In this document: piece by piece, positions 18,061 to 27,278 of the stretch
Position numbering within the stretch: the first letter of the stretch is position 1
Layout of the letters: every line of letters starts with the position of its first letter
From: Sulfitobacter delicatus
Lineage (GTDB): Bacteria; Pseudomonadota; Alphaproteobacteria; Rhodobacterales; Rhodobacteraceae
Assembly (NCBI RefSeq): GCF_900102535.1
Contig: NZ_FNBP01000001.1
Location: 583,308 to 647,307, forward strand
Reading direction: 5' to 3'
DNA length: 64,000 nt
Notes under the pieces: model-generated
What the model was told of the DNA's origin: nothing
Databases searched by the model: none
Seen by the model: only the letters and a program-made list of their open reading frames with translations
Translations under genes and position numbers: made by a program

Positions 18061-19305
18061 ATGACTGATACCTCAACACCCGAGCGCCAAAGGCTCGATT
18101 TCGAAAGCGATGCCGGGGCAGGGCGCTCAAAGTTCGTTGCTGGCGGTATTGCTTTACTGATCGCGCTCTGGATGGGCAGCGGGTTCGTCATGCCGACTGA
18201 AGAAGAAGCAGCTGAAGACACCGGCCCGATCACCCCGTCCGCAGTGACGGTAGCGGTGCGAGGTTCGACTGCCGAGGCAGTGACGCAGGTCTTCGTGGCC
18301 GAAGGGCAGGCACTGCCAGATCGTGACACGCAGGTTCGTGCCGAAGCGGGTGGCGAGATCGCCGAAGTACTGGTCTCGAAAGGCGAGGACGTAAGCGCTG
18401 GCGACTTGATCGCCCGGCTCAACACAACGGCCCGCGAATCCGATCTCGCCCGCGCTCAGGAAGAACTGAACCGTGCGCAGCGGGAGTATGACAACGCGCA
18501 AGCTCTGTTGGACCGTGGTGTGGCCACCGTAGACCGTGTCAGCGAAGCGCGCGCCTCGCTCGCAGCTGCGCGTTCAGCCGTGACCTCTGCAGAAGAAGCC
18601 ATGCGCGACACCGAGATCCGCGCGCCCTTTGCCGGGCGGCTGGAAGAACTGGACATTTCGGCGGGCGAATTTGTCTCCGTCGGGGAGGACTTCGCGCGGC
18701 TGGTGGACAACACACCGCTCACCATTCGGGTGCAAATCCCGCAGCAGTCTTTGAAATACATTGCGGTCGGTCAGGCCGCGGATGTGTCTTTCATTACAGG
18801 GATTGATGCGAAAGGCACCGTCAAGTTCCTCTCCAGCAGCGCCAGTGCAGAGACACGGACCTTTACGGCTGAGATTGAAGTGGAGAACGCTGACGGCTCA
18901 ATCCCCGCCGGTATTTCGGCGCGGGTGCGCATCCCCACTGGGGATACCCAAGCGCATTTTGTCTCGCCTGCTATCCTGTCGTTGAACACGGATGGCACGC
19001 TTGGGGTCAAGACTGTCGATGAAGAAGATAAGGTCGTCTTTAACCGCATCGCCATAGTACGCGCCCAAACGGATGGCATCTGGATCGCAGGTCTGCCGGA
19101 AAAAGCAGAGATCATCACGATTGGCCAAGGCTTTGTAAATCACGGCGAAACCGTGAACCCGCAGCCGGAAAGCGCCCTTGCAGAGGCGCCTGTCGAAGCT
19201 CTTGCGGCAAGTGTTTCGGGCTTGGATGAGCCGGAAGAGACCGACACCGGTAATGGTCAGATCACCGGCACCGCCGAGGCGGCCCAGGCGGAGCCAGTCG
19301 AATGA
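18061..19305 (+). CDS. RND efflux periplasmic adaptor (membrane fusion protein)
   Basis: A 414-residue HlyD/AcrA-type adaptor linking an inner-membrane pump to an outer-membrane channel. It has one N-terminal membrane segment (about residues 27-42), a lipoyl-like half (RAEAGGEIAEVLVSKGEDVSAGDLIARL), a coiled-coil hairpin (about 120-190), then the second lipoyl half (IRAPFAGRLEELDISAGEFV) and beta-barrel domain. The last ~50 residues are acidic and Ala-rich. It starts after GGAGACG and overlaps the pump gene by four bases (ATGA). No outer-membrane factor gene is nearby, so a TolC-like protein encoded elsewhere is presumably used. Confidence 0.92.
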   Translation: MTDTSTPERQRLDFESDAGAGRSKFVAGGIALLIALWMGSGFVMPTEEEAAEDTGPITPSAVTVAVRGSTAEAVTQVFVAEGQALPDRDTQVRAEAGGEIAEVLVSKGEDVSAGDLIARLNTTARESDLARAQEELNRAQREYDNAQALLDRGVATVDRVSEARASLAAARSAVTSAEEAMRDTEIRAPFAGRLEELDISAGEFVSVGEDFARLVDNTPLTIRVQIPQQSLKYIAVGQAADVSFITGIDAKGTVKFLSSSASAETRTFTAEIEVENADGSIPAGISARVRIPTGDTQAHFVSPAILSLNTDGTLGVKTVDEEDKVVFNRIAIVRAQTDGIWIAGLPEKAEIITIGQGFVNHGETVNPQPESALAEAPVEALAASVSGLDEPEETDTGNGQITGTAEAAQAEPVE

Positions 19306-22300
19306 ACGCCCTGATCGATGCCGCCTTCAGCCGCGCCCGCGTGGTAAATCTGGCGTTGGTGATGATCCTCGTCGTCGGGGCTTTTGCCTATATCAACATT
19401 CCCAAGGAAAGCGCGCCGGAAGTCCCAATACCGACACTCTATGTCTCGACATCGCTGGACGGCATCTCTCCCGAAGACAGCGAGCGCCTTTTGGTTGAGC
19501 CGCTGGAGACCGAACTGAGCGCGCTGACCGGGCTGAAGCAGATCACCTCTAATGGGGCCGAGGGCCATGCTTCGGTGCAATTGGAGTTCGAGCCGGGGTT
19601 CGACTCTGATGAGGCGCTCGACAAGGTGCGCGAAGGCGTGGACCGTGCGAAATCGGACCTCCCCGAAGACGCGACCGACCCTGTTGTGACCGAGATCAAC
19701 ACGGCGCTTTTCCCGATCCTGACCGCGATCCTTTCCGGACCTGTGCCGGAACGCACGCTCAACACGATCACTGAAGAGTTGAAAGATGAGATTGAAGGTC
19801 TCTCGGGCGTGCTTGAGGTCGATGTGGGCGGGGAGCGGACCGAACTGCTGGAGGTCTTGATCGATCCGACAGTGTTTGAGACTTACAACATCTCTTTCGA
19901 AGAGCTGATTGGCCAGATTACCCGCAACAACCTGCTAATTGCAGCGGGCGCCATGGAAAGCAGCGCGGGGCGGTTGGTACTCAAGGTCCCCGGCCTGATC
20001 GAGAACGTCCAAGACGTCATGTCGCTGCCGATCAAAGTGCGCGGCGATACGGTGGTGACCTTTGCCGATGTAGCCACGATCCGCCGCACCTTCGAAGACC
20101 CGACCGGTTTCGCCCGTATCGATGGTCAGCCCGCCTTGGCGCTTGAGGTCAAGAAACGCTCTGGTTCGAACATTATCGAGACCGTGGATGAAGTGCGCGA
20201 ATTGATCGATGAGATGCGCGCCGAATGGCCTGACAGCATCACCGTGACCTACACGCAAGACGAGTCCGAACAGGTGGAGGATATGCTCAGCGACCTTGAG
20301 GCTAACGTTATCGCCGCGGTGATCCTCGTGATGATCGTAATCGTCTGGGCCTTGGGCATCCGCTCGGCACTTCTTGTCGGTCTTTCCATTCCGGGCGCTT
20401 TCTTGGCTGGGGTCACGGCGCTTTGGGCCATGGGCTACACGATGAACCTTGTGGTGCTCTTCTCACTGATTCTCGTGGTCGGCATGCTGGTCGACGGGGC
20501 GATTGTGACAACCGAACTGGCCGACCGTCGCTTGCAAGAGGGGCACTCGCCCAAGGCCGCCTATGCCCATGCCGCCAAACGTATGTCGTGGCCGATCATC
20601 GCCTCGACTGCGACGACGCTGAGCGTGTTCTTTCCACTGCTGTTCTGGTCCGGCACAACCGGGGAGTTCATGAAATTCCTGCCGATCACCGTGATCCTGA
20701 CCCTGACCGCTTCGCTCTTCATGGCGCTGGTGTTCATCCCGGTCGTAGGCGGCATCATCGGCAAACGCCCTCCACAGTCGGCCAAGGACAAGGCAACGCT
20801 TTATGCCGCGGAGCAGGGCGATCCGCGTGAATTGACGGGCTTTACCGGTGGCTACGTCAAGCTGCTGCAATTCGCCATTCTGCGCCCGTGGATGACGCTG
20901 ATTGCCGCCATTGCGTTCCTGATGGCGGGCTTTACCGTCTACGGTCAATTCGGCAATGGGATCACCTTTTTCCCTGATGTAGAGCCTGATTTCGCCCAAG
21001 TTCAGGTGCGCGCGCAAGACAATTTTTCGATCTACGAAAAGGACGCATTGGTGCGTCAGGTTGAGCAACGTCTGTTTAAATACGATGAGATTGCCAGCGT
21101 TTATGCCCGCACCGGCAGTAGCAACCGGGACAGCGCCGATCTGATCGGCACCATTCAGGTAGAGTTCATCGATTGGGACAAACGCCGGACCGCCGCGGTG
21201 ATCGGGGAAGAGATCAGAACCGAGATGTCCGCCATTCCGGGAATCGACGTGCAGGTGCAGACGGCGTCTAACGGGCCGAGCCCGGGTAAGCCCATCAACC
21301 TAAAAGTTCGCGCACACGATCCGCAGGTGCAGCAGCAGGTGGTCGAAAAAATCCGGGGTGCCATGGCGGACATCGGCGGGTTCACGGATGTGACCGACAC
21401 GCGTCCCCTGCCGGGTGTGGAATGGCGTATTGCCGTGAACCGGTCGGAGGCAGCGCGTTTCGGGGCGGATATTTCGACATTGGGTCAAGCGGTTCAACTG
21501 CTAACGCGGGGCATCACTGTGGCCGATTACCGGCCCGACGATGCGGAAGGCTCAATCGATATCAACGTGCGGTTCCCCTCGGATGAGCGGACGCTGGAGG
21601 AGTTGCAATCGCTTCGCGTGCCGACATCCTCGGGTCTGGTGCCCATTTCGAACTTCGTGACGTTTGAGCCCAGCCCGCGCACCGGTACGATCACACGGGT
21701 CGACCAACAGCGCGTCGTGACGATTGAGGCGAATGTCGCACCAGGGGTTTTGGTCAACGACCAGACGGTCGCCCTGCGCGCTGCGATTGATGCGATGGAG
21801 CTGCCAGAAGGTGTCGAGGCCAGCTTTGGCGGTGAGGCTGAAGACCAGCAGGAGAGCATGATCTTTCTCGTCGGTGCCTTTATCACCGCGGTCTTCTTGA
21901 TGTTCGTGATCCTCGTGATCCAGTTCAACACCTTTTACCAAGCGTTCATCGTCATGTCGGCGATCGTATTCTCTATCGCCGGCGTGCTCTTTGGCCTTTT
22001 GGTCACCGGGCGGCCCTTTGGCATCGTCATGGGGGGGATCGGTGTGATCGCGCTGGCGGGGATCGTGGTGAACAACAATATCGTTCTCATCGACACCTAT
22101 AACGACCTCAAGAAAGACGGGCTGTCGCCCTTTGAGGCCGCATTGCGGACCGGCGCGCAACGTTTGCGTCCGGTCGTGTTGACGTCGGTTACAACCGCCC
22201 TTGGCCTGATGCCCATGGTGATCGGGCTGAACATCAACTTCTTCACGAGAGAGATCGTCTACGGCGCGCCGTCGACCCAGTGGTGGACTGAACTGAGTTC

Positions 22301-22433
22301 GGCCATTGCAGGCGGTCTGGTGATCGCGACGGTGCTGACTTTGGTTGTGACACCGGCGATGTTGATGCTGGGGGAGAAGAAGGCGACCCGCAATCAACCG
22401 ACCCCGCGAAACGCAGAGCCGGCAGGGGCCTAA
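19302..22433 (+). CDS. RND efflux pump (AcrB/MMPL-type, HAE family)
   Basis: Inner-membrane proton-driven exporter of 1043 residues, with twelve expected membrane helices and two large periplasmic loops. Typical segments are the N-terminal helix, IPKESAPEVPIPTLYVSTSLDGISPEDSERL split over the first loop, and the second-half NNNIVLIDTYN. In the fourth helix the usual double Asp appears as LVDGAIVTTE, so one acidic proton-relay residue is replaced by Gly and an acid lies further on. The substrate is not predictable; drugs, detergents or metabolites are possible. Confidence 0.93.
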   Translation: MNALIDAAFSRARVVNLALVMILVVGAFAYINIPKESAPEVPIPTLYVSTSLDGISPEDSERLLVEPLETELSALTGLKQITSNGAEGHASVQLEFEPGFDSDEALDKVREGVDRAKSDLPEDATDPVVTEINTALFPILTAILSGPVPERTLNTITEELKDEIEGLSGVLEVDVGGERTELLEVLIDPTVFETYNISFEELIGQITRNNLLIAAGAMESSAGRLVLKVPGLIENVQDVMSLPIKVRGDTVVTFADVATIRRTFEDPTGFARIDGQPALALEVKKRSGSNIIETVDEVRELIDEMRAEWPDSITVTYTQDESEQVEDMLSDLEANVIAAVILVMIVIVWALGIRSALLVGLSIPGAFLAGVTALWAMGYTMNLVVLFSLILVVGMLVDGAIVTTELADRRLQEGHSPKAAYAHAAKRMSWPIIASTATTLSVFFPLLFWSGTTGEFMKFLPITVILTLTASLFMALVFIPVVGGIIGKRPPQSAKDKATLYAAEQGDPRELTGFTGGYVKLLQFAILRPWMTLIAAIAFLMAGFTVYGQFGNGITFFPDVEPDFAQVQVRAQDNFSIYEKDALVRQVEQRLFKYDEIASVYARTGSSNRDSADLIGTIQVEFIDWDKRRTAAVIGEEIRTEMSAIPGIDVQVQTASNGPSPGKPINLKVRAHDPQVQQQVVEKIRGAMADIGGFTDVTDTRPLPGVEWRIAVNRSEAARFGADISTLGQAVQLLTRGITVADYRPDDAEGSIDINVRFPSDERTLEELQSLRVPTSSGLVPISNFVTFEPSPRTGTITRVDQQRVVTIEANVAPGVLVNDQTVALRAAIDAMELPEGVEASFGGEAEDQQESMIFLVGAFITAVFLMFVILVIQFNTFYQAFIVMSAIVFSIAGVLFGLLVTGRPFGIVMGGIGVIALAGIVVNNNIVLIDTYNDLKKDGLSPFEAALRTGAQRLRPVVLTSVTTALGLMPMVIGLNINFFTREIVYGAPSTQWWTELSSAIAGGLVIATVLTLVVTPAMLMLGEKKATRNQPTPRNAEPAGA

Positions 22434-22439
22434 GCGGGG

Positions 22440-22904
22440 TCAGGCGGCCTTGTCGGCCTTCTCTTCGGTCAGGATGGTGTAGAGCGTCGCTGGATCGGGG
22501 TTCGACCGCAGTTTCGTGCAGATGCTGGTGTCCCGCAGGGTGCGGGCCACCAGTGCCAGTGCTTTGAGATGCTCGACACCTGCATCTTCGGGCGCGAAGA
22601 GCGCAAAGGCCACGTCGACCGGCTGACGGTCTACCGACGAAAAGTCGATCGGCTTGTCGAGCAGGACGAAGGCACCCACGACTTTGTCGATGCCATTGAT
22701 CCGCGCATGGGGCAGGGCGACACCGTGGCCGACACCGGTCGGACCAAGGGTCTCGCGCGTCATCAGCGCGTCAACGACCTGACCTGCGGGCAGACCATAG
22801 GCCTGCTGCGCCAGATCGCCGATGTCCTGCATCAGACGTTTCTTGCTGGAAGCTGAAGTCAAAACCTTGACCGCCTCCGGCTTAAGGAGTTTGCCGAAAT
22901 CCAT
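22440..22904 (-). CDS. ptsN: PtsN, nitrogen-PTS EIIA
   Basis: A 154-residue EIIA(Ntr) domain, the final phosphocarrier of the nitrogen phosphotransferase system, which signals rather than transports sugar. The phosphorylated His66 lies in GVGHGVALPHARI, and FALFAPEDAGVEHLKAL is also conserved. It lies 42 bases downstream of hpf on the same strand, so the two are probably cotranscribed. In many proteobacteria rpoN belongs to this cluster; it is absent here. Confidence 0.93.
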   Translation of the reverse strand: MDFGKLLKPEAVKVLTSASSKKRLMQDIGDLAQQAYGLPAGQVVDALMTRETLGPTGVGHGVALPHARINGIDKVVGAFVLLDKPIDFSSVDRQPVDVAFALFAPEDAGVEHLKALALVARTLRDTSICTKLRSNPDPATLYTILTEEKADKAA

Positions 22905-22946
22905 TCCGCTCGCCCTGCTCTCATGGCGATTGTTTTCGCCGTTGCG

Positions 22947-23513
22947 TTACGAAGGATCAATCCAGCCGATGTTCCCGTCTTCACGGCGGTACACAACGTT
23001 CATGCCTTCTTGGCCTTCTTTGCGAAACAACAATACCGGATCGCCCGACAATTCCATCTGCATAACCGCTTCACCTACAGACAAAGTTGCGATCTTTGTC
23101 TGCATCTCGGCGATGATCATGGGTTGGAGGCTGTCGGGTTCCTGCGCATCTGAGTCGCTGTCTGACGCGAGGATATAAGAGGACGCTCCCAAAAGTTCAA
23201 CCGGTTCGGACCGGTCTTTGTGATGGTCCTTCAAACGGCGCTTATAGCGGCGCAACTGCTTTTCCATCTTTTCCCGGCATCCGTCGAAAGCGGCGTAGAT
23301 TTCAGTCGCCTTGGCCTTGGCGGAGGCGTTCAGCCCGGTGGAAAGATGTACGGTCGCTTCGCAGACAAATTCATGCCCGGATTTGGAAAACACCACCTGA
23401 GCATCGGTCGGGCGTTCGGCGTATTTATTCACCGCCTCATTCAATTCAGCTTGGACATGTGTCCGAAGCGAGTCGCCGATGTCGATCTGTTTGCCGCTGA
23501 TTTGGTACCGCAT
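22947..23513 (-). CDS. hpf: Long-form ribosome hibernation factor HPF/RaiA
   Basis: A 188-residue long-form hibernation factor, which pairs two 70S ribosomes into inactive 100S particles when growth stops. The N-terminal S30AE domain runs from MRYQISGKQIDIGDSLRTHV to about residue 100; the C-terminal dimerisation domain ends VVYRREDGNIGWIDPS. The start follows AAGGAGACG. The 5' leader carries a 16-bp palindrome (23555-23570). Confidence 0.93.
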   Translation of the reverse strand: MRYQISGKQIDIGDSLRTHVQAELNEAVNKYAERPTDAQVVFSKSGHEFVCEATVHLSTGLNASAKAKATEIYAAFDGCREKMEKQLRRYKRRLKDHHKDRSEPVELLGASSYILASDSDSDAQEPDSLQPMIIAEMQTKIATLSVGEAVMQMELSGDPVLLFRKEGQEGMNVVYRREDGNIGWIDPS

Positions 23514-23554
23514 AACGTCTCCTTGTTATTCTTGATCCGAACGTCGCCAAAGGG

Positions 23555-23570
23555 TCCACGCGCGCGTGGA
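23555..23570. promoter_or_regulatory. 16-bp perfect palindrome in the hpf leader
   Basis: TCCACGCGCGCGTGGA is self-complementary. It lies 42-57 bases upstream of the hpf start in the 264-base gap between lptB and hpf. It could be an operator or an mRNA hairpin; no further promoter element in this gap is clear. Confidence 0.4.
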
Positions 23571-23777
23571 GCAAGGCGGGTTCAAATATGGAGGAATGGC
23601 GCTGCGTGCGGAATGATTTTGCCCAATCCTTCACATGAAGGGCGTTGCAGGATCATACAGGCACGCGATATCACCATAGGTCAATGAGGCCGCGTTTCGG
23701 ATTGAAAGTCAATGGTCGCGATGGGCTACGCGCGGAATATTGAATGCAAGTCGAAACATTGGCGGCAGGTTGCCGGT

Positions 23778-24536
23778 TCAAGAAATACGGAAATTGTCGC
23801 CCAGATAGACCCGCCGTACATTTTCGTTCTGCACCACTTCTTCCGGCGTGCCAGACATCAGTACCTTGCCTTCGTGCAGGATATAGGCCCGGTCTACGAT
23901 CTCCAGCGTTTCGCGGACGTTGTGATCGGTGATCAGCACACCGATTCCCCGGGTCTTTAGATCAGCAACAAGATGACGGATGTCCCCGACGGAAATCGGA
24001 TCGACGCCGGCAAAAGGCTCATCAAGCAGCAGGTACTTCGGATCGGCTGCCAGACAGCGGGCGATTTCAACCCGGCGGCGCTCGCCCCCTGATAAAGCCA
24101 GCGCGGGTGCGCGGCGCAGATGTTCGATTGAGAACTCGGTCAACAGTTCTTCAAGCCGCTCGCGCCGCTGGTGACTGTGTTTGACCCGGATATCAAGGAT
24201 CGCGCTGATGTTGTCTTCGACAGAAAGCCCGCGAAAGATGCTCATCTCCTGCGGCAAATAACCAATGCCAAGCTGCGCGCGGCGGTACATGGGCAAGGTC
24301 GTCACATCCTTGCCGTCAACCGTCACGCGGCCTCCTTCAGGGGTGACAAGCCCGGCAACGGAATAGAAAGTCGTCGTCTTGCCAGAGCCGTTCGGCCCCA
24401 GCAAAGCCACGACCTCTCCCCGGTCAAGATGCATCGAGAAGTCCCGGATCACCGCCTTCTTGCGGTAGGATTTGCGCAGGTGGTCGATGCGCAGCCCTAC
24501 CGTTCCGTCGGAAATCTTCAGATCGGGGGCGGACAT
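23778..24536 (-). CDS. lptB: LptB, LPS export ABC ATPase
   Basis: Cytoplasmic ATPase powering LPS transport through LptFGC-A-D, 252 residues. Walker A is [14 protein letters not shown], the signature [17 protein letters not shown], Walker [14 protein letters not shown] and the switch His [10 protein letters not shown]. The length matches the family. Its ATG shares one base with the lptA stop, so lptC-lptA-lptB form one operon. LptF, LptG and LptD are not in the window. Confidence 0.95.
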   Translation of the reverse strand: MSAPDLKISDGTVGLRIDHLRKSYRKKAVIRDFSMHLDRGEVVALLGPNGSGKTTTFYSVAGLVTPEGGRVTVDGKDVTTLPMYRRAQLGIGYLPQEMSIFRGLSVEDNISAILDIRVKHSHQRRERLEELLTEFSIEHLRRAPALALSGGERRRVEIARCLAADPKYLLLDEPFAGVDPISVGDIRHLVADLKTRGIGVLITDHNVRETLEIVDRAYILHEGKVLMSGTPEEVVQNENVRRVYLGDNFRIS

Positions 24537-25030
24537 CAGTTGCGGGTGCCGGTCTGTAGAACGGTTTTGACCCGGCCGGACATCTGGGCGGTGCCGTCGG
24601 TCAGGTTCACGGTCATTTCCTGCGCACTCAGCGCACTGGGTCCTTGCGTCATCAGGACATCGCCGCTCATGACCAAAGTGCCCGCGTCAATGTCGTAGTC
24701 CGCCCGCTCTGCCTCTGCGGCGTCCTCACCAGAGACGAGCAGCACGCCGCCCGTAGCTTCCATCTGAGCAATCCCCTCGCCACCGGTTCGGTAAACTACA
24801 CGAACACGCTGAGCAGATAGCTTCATCTCTCCTTGAGAAATGAGCACGTTGCCTTCGAAAACCGCCGTGCCTGTCGCATTGTCCACCGACAGGTTATCTG
24901 CGGTCACCTCGACCGGCAGGCCGGTGTCCTGCGTCATGGCCCCAAAGGCGACATTCGCCGATTGCGCGGCAACGGCGGCCGCCTGCAGTCCGAAAAACAG
25001 CGGCAAAAGCAGAAAAATCAAACGTCTCAA
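24536..25030 (-). CDS. lptA: LptA, periplasmic LPS bridge protein
   Basis: A 164-residue protein with a cleavable signal peptide ([22 protein letters not shown]) and an OstA/LptA beta-jellyroll repeat fold ([23 protein letters not shown], then [12 protein letters not shown]). LptA oligomers carry LPS across the periplasm from LptC to LptD. It sits five bases after lptC and overlaps lptB. Confidence 0.92.
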   Translation of the reverse strand: MRRLIFLLLPLFFGLQAAAVAAQSANVAFGAMTQDTGLPVEVTADNLSVDNATGTAVFEGNVLISQGEMKLSAQRVRVVYRTGGEGIAQMEATGGVLLVSGEDAAEAERADYDIDAGTLVMSGDVLMTQGPSALSAQEMTVNLTDGTAQMSGRVKTVLQTGTRN

Positions 25031-25035
25031 GGCAG

Positions 25036-25644
25036 TTACTCTTTCATTGACTGGGGCGTGTATATCAGCTTCACGCCCTTTGTGAAAAGCATTTGCGATC
25101 CGGCGCTGTCCTGCCGGTTTGTGATGGTCATCGCCCCGGCGGTGATTTCGCCTGCGGGACTATTGGCTTCGACCGGGCCGGGTGACGCGATATCTAGCGT
25201 GGTCAGGTTCGAAGTCATCCGTTCCGACTGGATACTGTAGCCCGTGGACGTATTGATCCGGACGTTTCCGATCAACTCGGCCTGGTCCGCTCCGGCATCC
25301 ACTTTGGCGCGGGCCGCATCCATCACGATCTGCGCCCCGCTCTGCAAATCCAGCACGGCGCGCAGGTCTTCGGCCTCATTGGTGCCGGTCTGCCCGCGCG
25401 GGGTGGTCAGTTTTTCTGCAGAAAAGGAGATCAGATCCCCGTCGTCGGTGGTGCCGGAATAGAACGGCCCAGTGACCTGTTGATCGCGCAGGCGTTCTTG
25501 TACCTCGGTGTCTGCAAAGGGGATCGTTGCCTCGGGATCAATCGCACGAGACAGGAGGAACAGGGTCGACAGCAGCACCAGCGCAATCAGTGGGAAGAGG
25601 ATCTTCAGCCAAGAGACAAGGCGAGAGTAGCGGTCGGCCTCCAT
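25036..25644 (-). CDS. lptC: LptC, LPS export membrane-anchored protein
   Basis: A 202-residue bitopic protein with one N-terminal membrane helix (LKILFPLIALVLLSTLFLLS) and a periplasmic jellyroll domain. It receives LPS from LptFG and passes it to LptA. LptC sequences diverge strongly; the call rests on topology, the C-terminal ITNRQDSAGSQMLFTKGVKLIY segment and its place between kdsD and lptA. Confidence 0.88.
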   Translation of the reverse strand: MEADRYSRLVSWLKILFPLIALVLLSTLFLLSRAIDPEATIPFADTEVQERLRDQQVTGPFYSGTTDDGDLISFSAEKLTTPRGQTGTNEAEDLRAVLDLQSGAQIVMDAARAKVDAGADQAELIGNVRINTSTGYSIQSERMTSNLTTLDIASPGPVEANSPAGEITAGAMTITNRQDSAGSQMLFTKGVKLIYTPQSMKE

Positions 25645-25650
25645 GCCAGC

Positions 25651-26613
25651 CTATCCCAGCCCGACGCGCAGGCAGTCGTGGAGGTGCAGCAGCCCTGCGG
25701 GCGCCTCTCCTTTGTCGGGATCAATCACGACGAGGCAGGTGATCTTACGACCGTTCATGACGCCAACGGCCTTTTCAGCCAGTTCATCCGGGCCAATGGT
25801 GATGGGCGAAGGCGTCATCACCTCGCGTGCTGTCATGCCCATCAAGCCGTCAAGATGCCGCGCAAGGTCGCCCATGGTAATGATCCCCGCGAGCGCACCA
25901 TCCGCTTCGGTCACACAGACCACGCCAAACCCTTTGCGGCTTATTTCGTTAAGCGCTTCGGGCATGGGTGCGTCAACGGTGACCAACGGCAGGGCATCGC
26001 CGACATGCATCAGGTCAGCCACACGGCTCAGCCGCGCGCCCAATTTGCCGCCGGGGTGGAAGTCGCGGAAATGCTCAGCGGTGAAAGCGCGGTTCTCCAT
26101 CAACGCCACGGCCACCGCATCGCCCATCGCCAAGGTCATTGTGGTTGAGGTGGTGGGTACCACGCCGGTGCCGCAGGCTTCCGCCGTGCGCGGCAGCTCC
26201 AGTATCACATCGCTATGCCGCCCAAGGCTGCTCTCGGGGCGGCTGGTCATGCCGATGAGCGGGATCGCATAGCGGCGGGAATAGGCGATGAGGTTCGCCA
26301 GTTCGGGCGCTTCGCCGGAGTTTGAGATCGCCAGCACCACATCGGCGGCGGTGATCATGCCCAAGTCGCCATGGCTTGCTTCGGCCGGATGCACGAATTG
26401 CGCGGGCGTGCCGGTGGAAGCCAGCGTTGCCGCGATCTTATTGCCGATATGGCCGGACTTGCCGATGCCCGTGACAATGATCCGTCCCTTGCAGGAGCGC
26501 ATCAGGTCAATGGCAGCGCGAAAGCGGTCGTCCAAGCTGTCGGCCAATTCGATCAGCGCGTCGGATTCGCAGCGGATCACGCGGCGGGCGGTATCGAGGA
26601 AAGGTGTGTTCAT
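25651..26613 (-). CDS. kdsD: D-arabinose 5-phosphate isomerase KdsD (KpsF/GutQ family)
   Basis: Converts ribulose 5-phosphate to arabinose 5-phosphate, the first step to the LPS sugar Kdo. The 320-residue protein has an SIS domain (about residues 35-170, with GRIIVTGIGKSGHIGNKIAATLASTG split around 45-70) and two CBS domains (about 200-315). The ATG at 26613 overlaps the rnd stop (ATGA), which fixes the start; an upstream in-frame start is less likely. It belongs with the downstream lptCAB genes. Confidence 0.93.
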   Translation of the reverse strand: MNTPFLDTARRVIRCESDALIELADSLDDRFRAAIDLMRSCKGRIIVTGIGKSGHIGNKIAATLASTGTPAQFVHPAEASHGDLGMITAADVVLAISNSGEAPELANLIAYSRRYAIPLIGMTSRPESSLGRHSDVILELPRTAEACGTGVVPTTSTTMTLAMGDAVAVALMENRAFTAEHFRDFHPGGKLGARLSRVADLMHVGDALPLVTVDAPMPEALNEISRKGFGVVCVTEADGALAGIITMGDLARHLDGLMGMTAREVMTPSPITIGPDELAEKAVGVMNGRKITCLVVIDPDKGEAPAGLLHLHDCLRVGLG

Positions 26614-27224
26614 GCGTGTGCGAAGATGTCCGTATCCGGCCATCCCTCCAGATCAAGTTTGGCGCGCATCGGCAGGAAATCGAAACAGGCCTGCGCCATT
26701 TCCATTCGGCCTTCGCGGACCAGACGTTTGTTCAATTCATCGCGCAGCCGGTGCAGGTAGAGCACATCGGATGCGGCATAATCGATCTGCGCTTGGGTGA
26801 GCTCTTCTGCGCCCCAGTCGCTGGATTGTTGTTGCTTGGAGATGTCGACGCTCAGCAGTTCCTGACAGAGCTTCGCCAGCCCGTGCCGATCCGTATAGGT
26901 GCGCACCAAACGGCTCGCGATCTTGGTGCAATAGACCGGGGCTGCGGTGGCGCCAAAGGCGTTCAGCATCGCGGCGATGTCAAAACGTCCATAGTGAAAC
27001 AGTTTCAGCACATGCGGGTTTTCCAACAGCGCACAAAGGTTCGGCGCCTCGGTCTGGCCCTTAGCAACCTGTATCAAGTGCGCATGGCCGTCGCCGCCTG
27101 AGAGTTGCACAACACAAAGCCGATCACGGTGCGGGTGAAGCCCCATCGTCTCGCAGTCAATGGCAACCATCGGCCCAAGGTCGAGGTCATCCGGCAGGTC
27201 GTTCTGATAGAGGAAATTTGTCAT
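26610..27224 (-). CDS. rnd: Ribonuclease D-like 3'-5' exonuclease
   Basis: A 204-residue DEDD-family exonuclease of the short alphaproteobacterial type, with only the catalytic domain and no HRDC domains. ExoI is VAIDCETMGL (Asp and Glu metal ligands), ExoII is FHYGRFDIAAM and ExoIII includes QIDYAASDVLYLHRL (Tyr and Asp). It is expected to trim stable RNA 3' ends. The start MTNFLYQNDLPDD matches the usual family opening. Confidence 0.92.
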   Translation of the reverse strand: MTNFLYQNDLPDDLDLGPMVAIDCETMGLHPHRDRLCVVQLSGGDGHAHLIQVAKGQTEAPNLCALLENPHVLKLFHYGRFDIAAMLNAFGATAAPVYCTKIASRLVRTYTDRHGLAKLCQELLSVDISKQQQSSDWGAEELTQAQIDYAASDVLYLHRLRDELNKRLVREGRMEMAQACFDFLPMRAKLDLEGWPDTDIFAHA

Positions 27225-27278
27225 AGACCCGTCTATACCGCGCTTGCTCGGCATGGGAAAGCAGCGCTTTGGCAGCGG

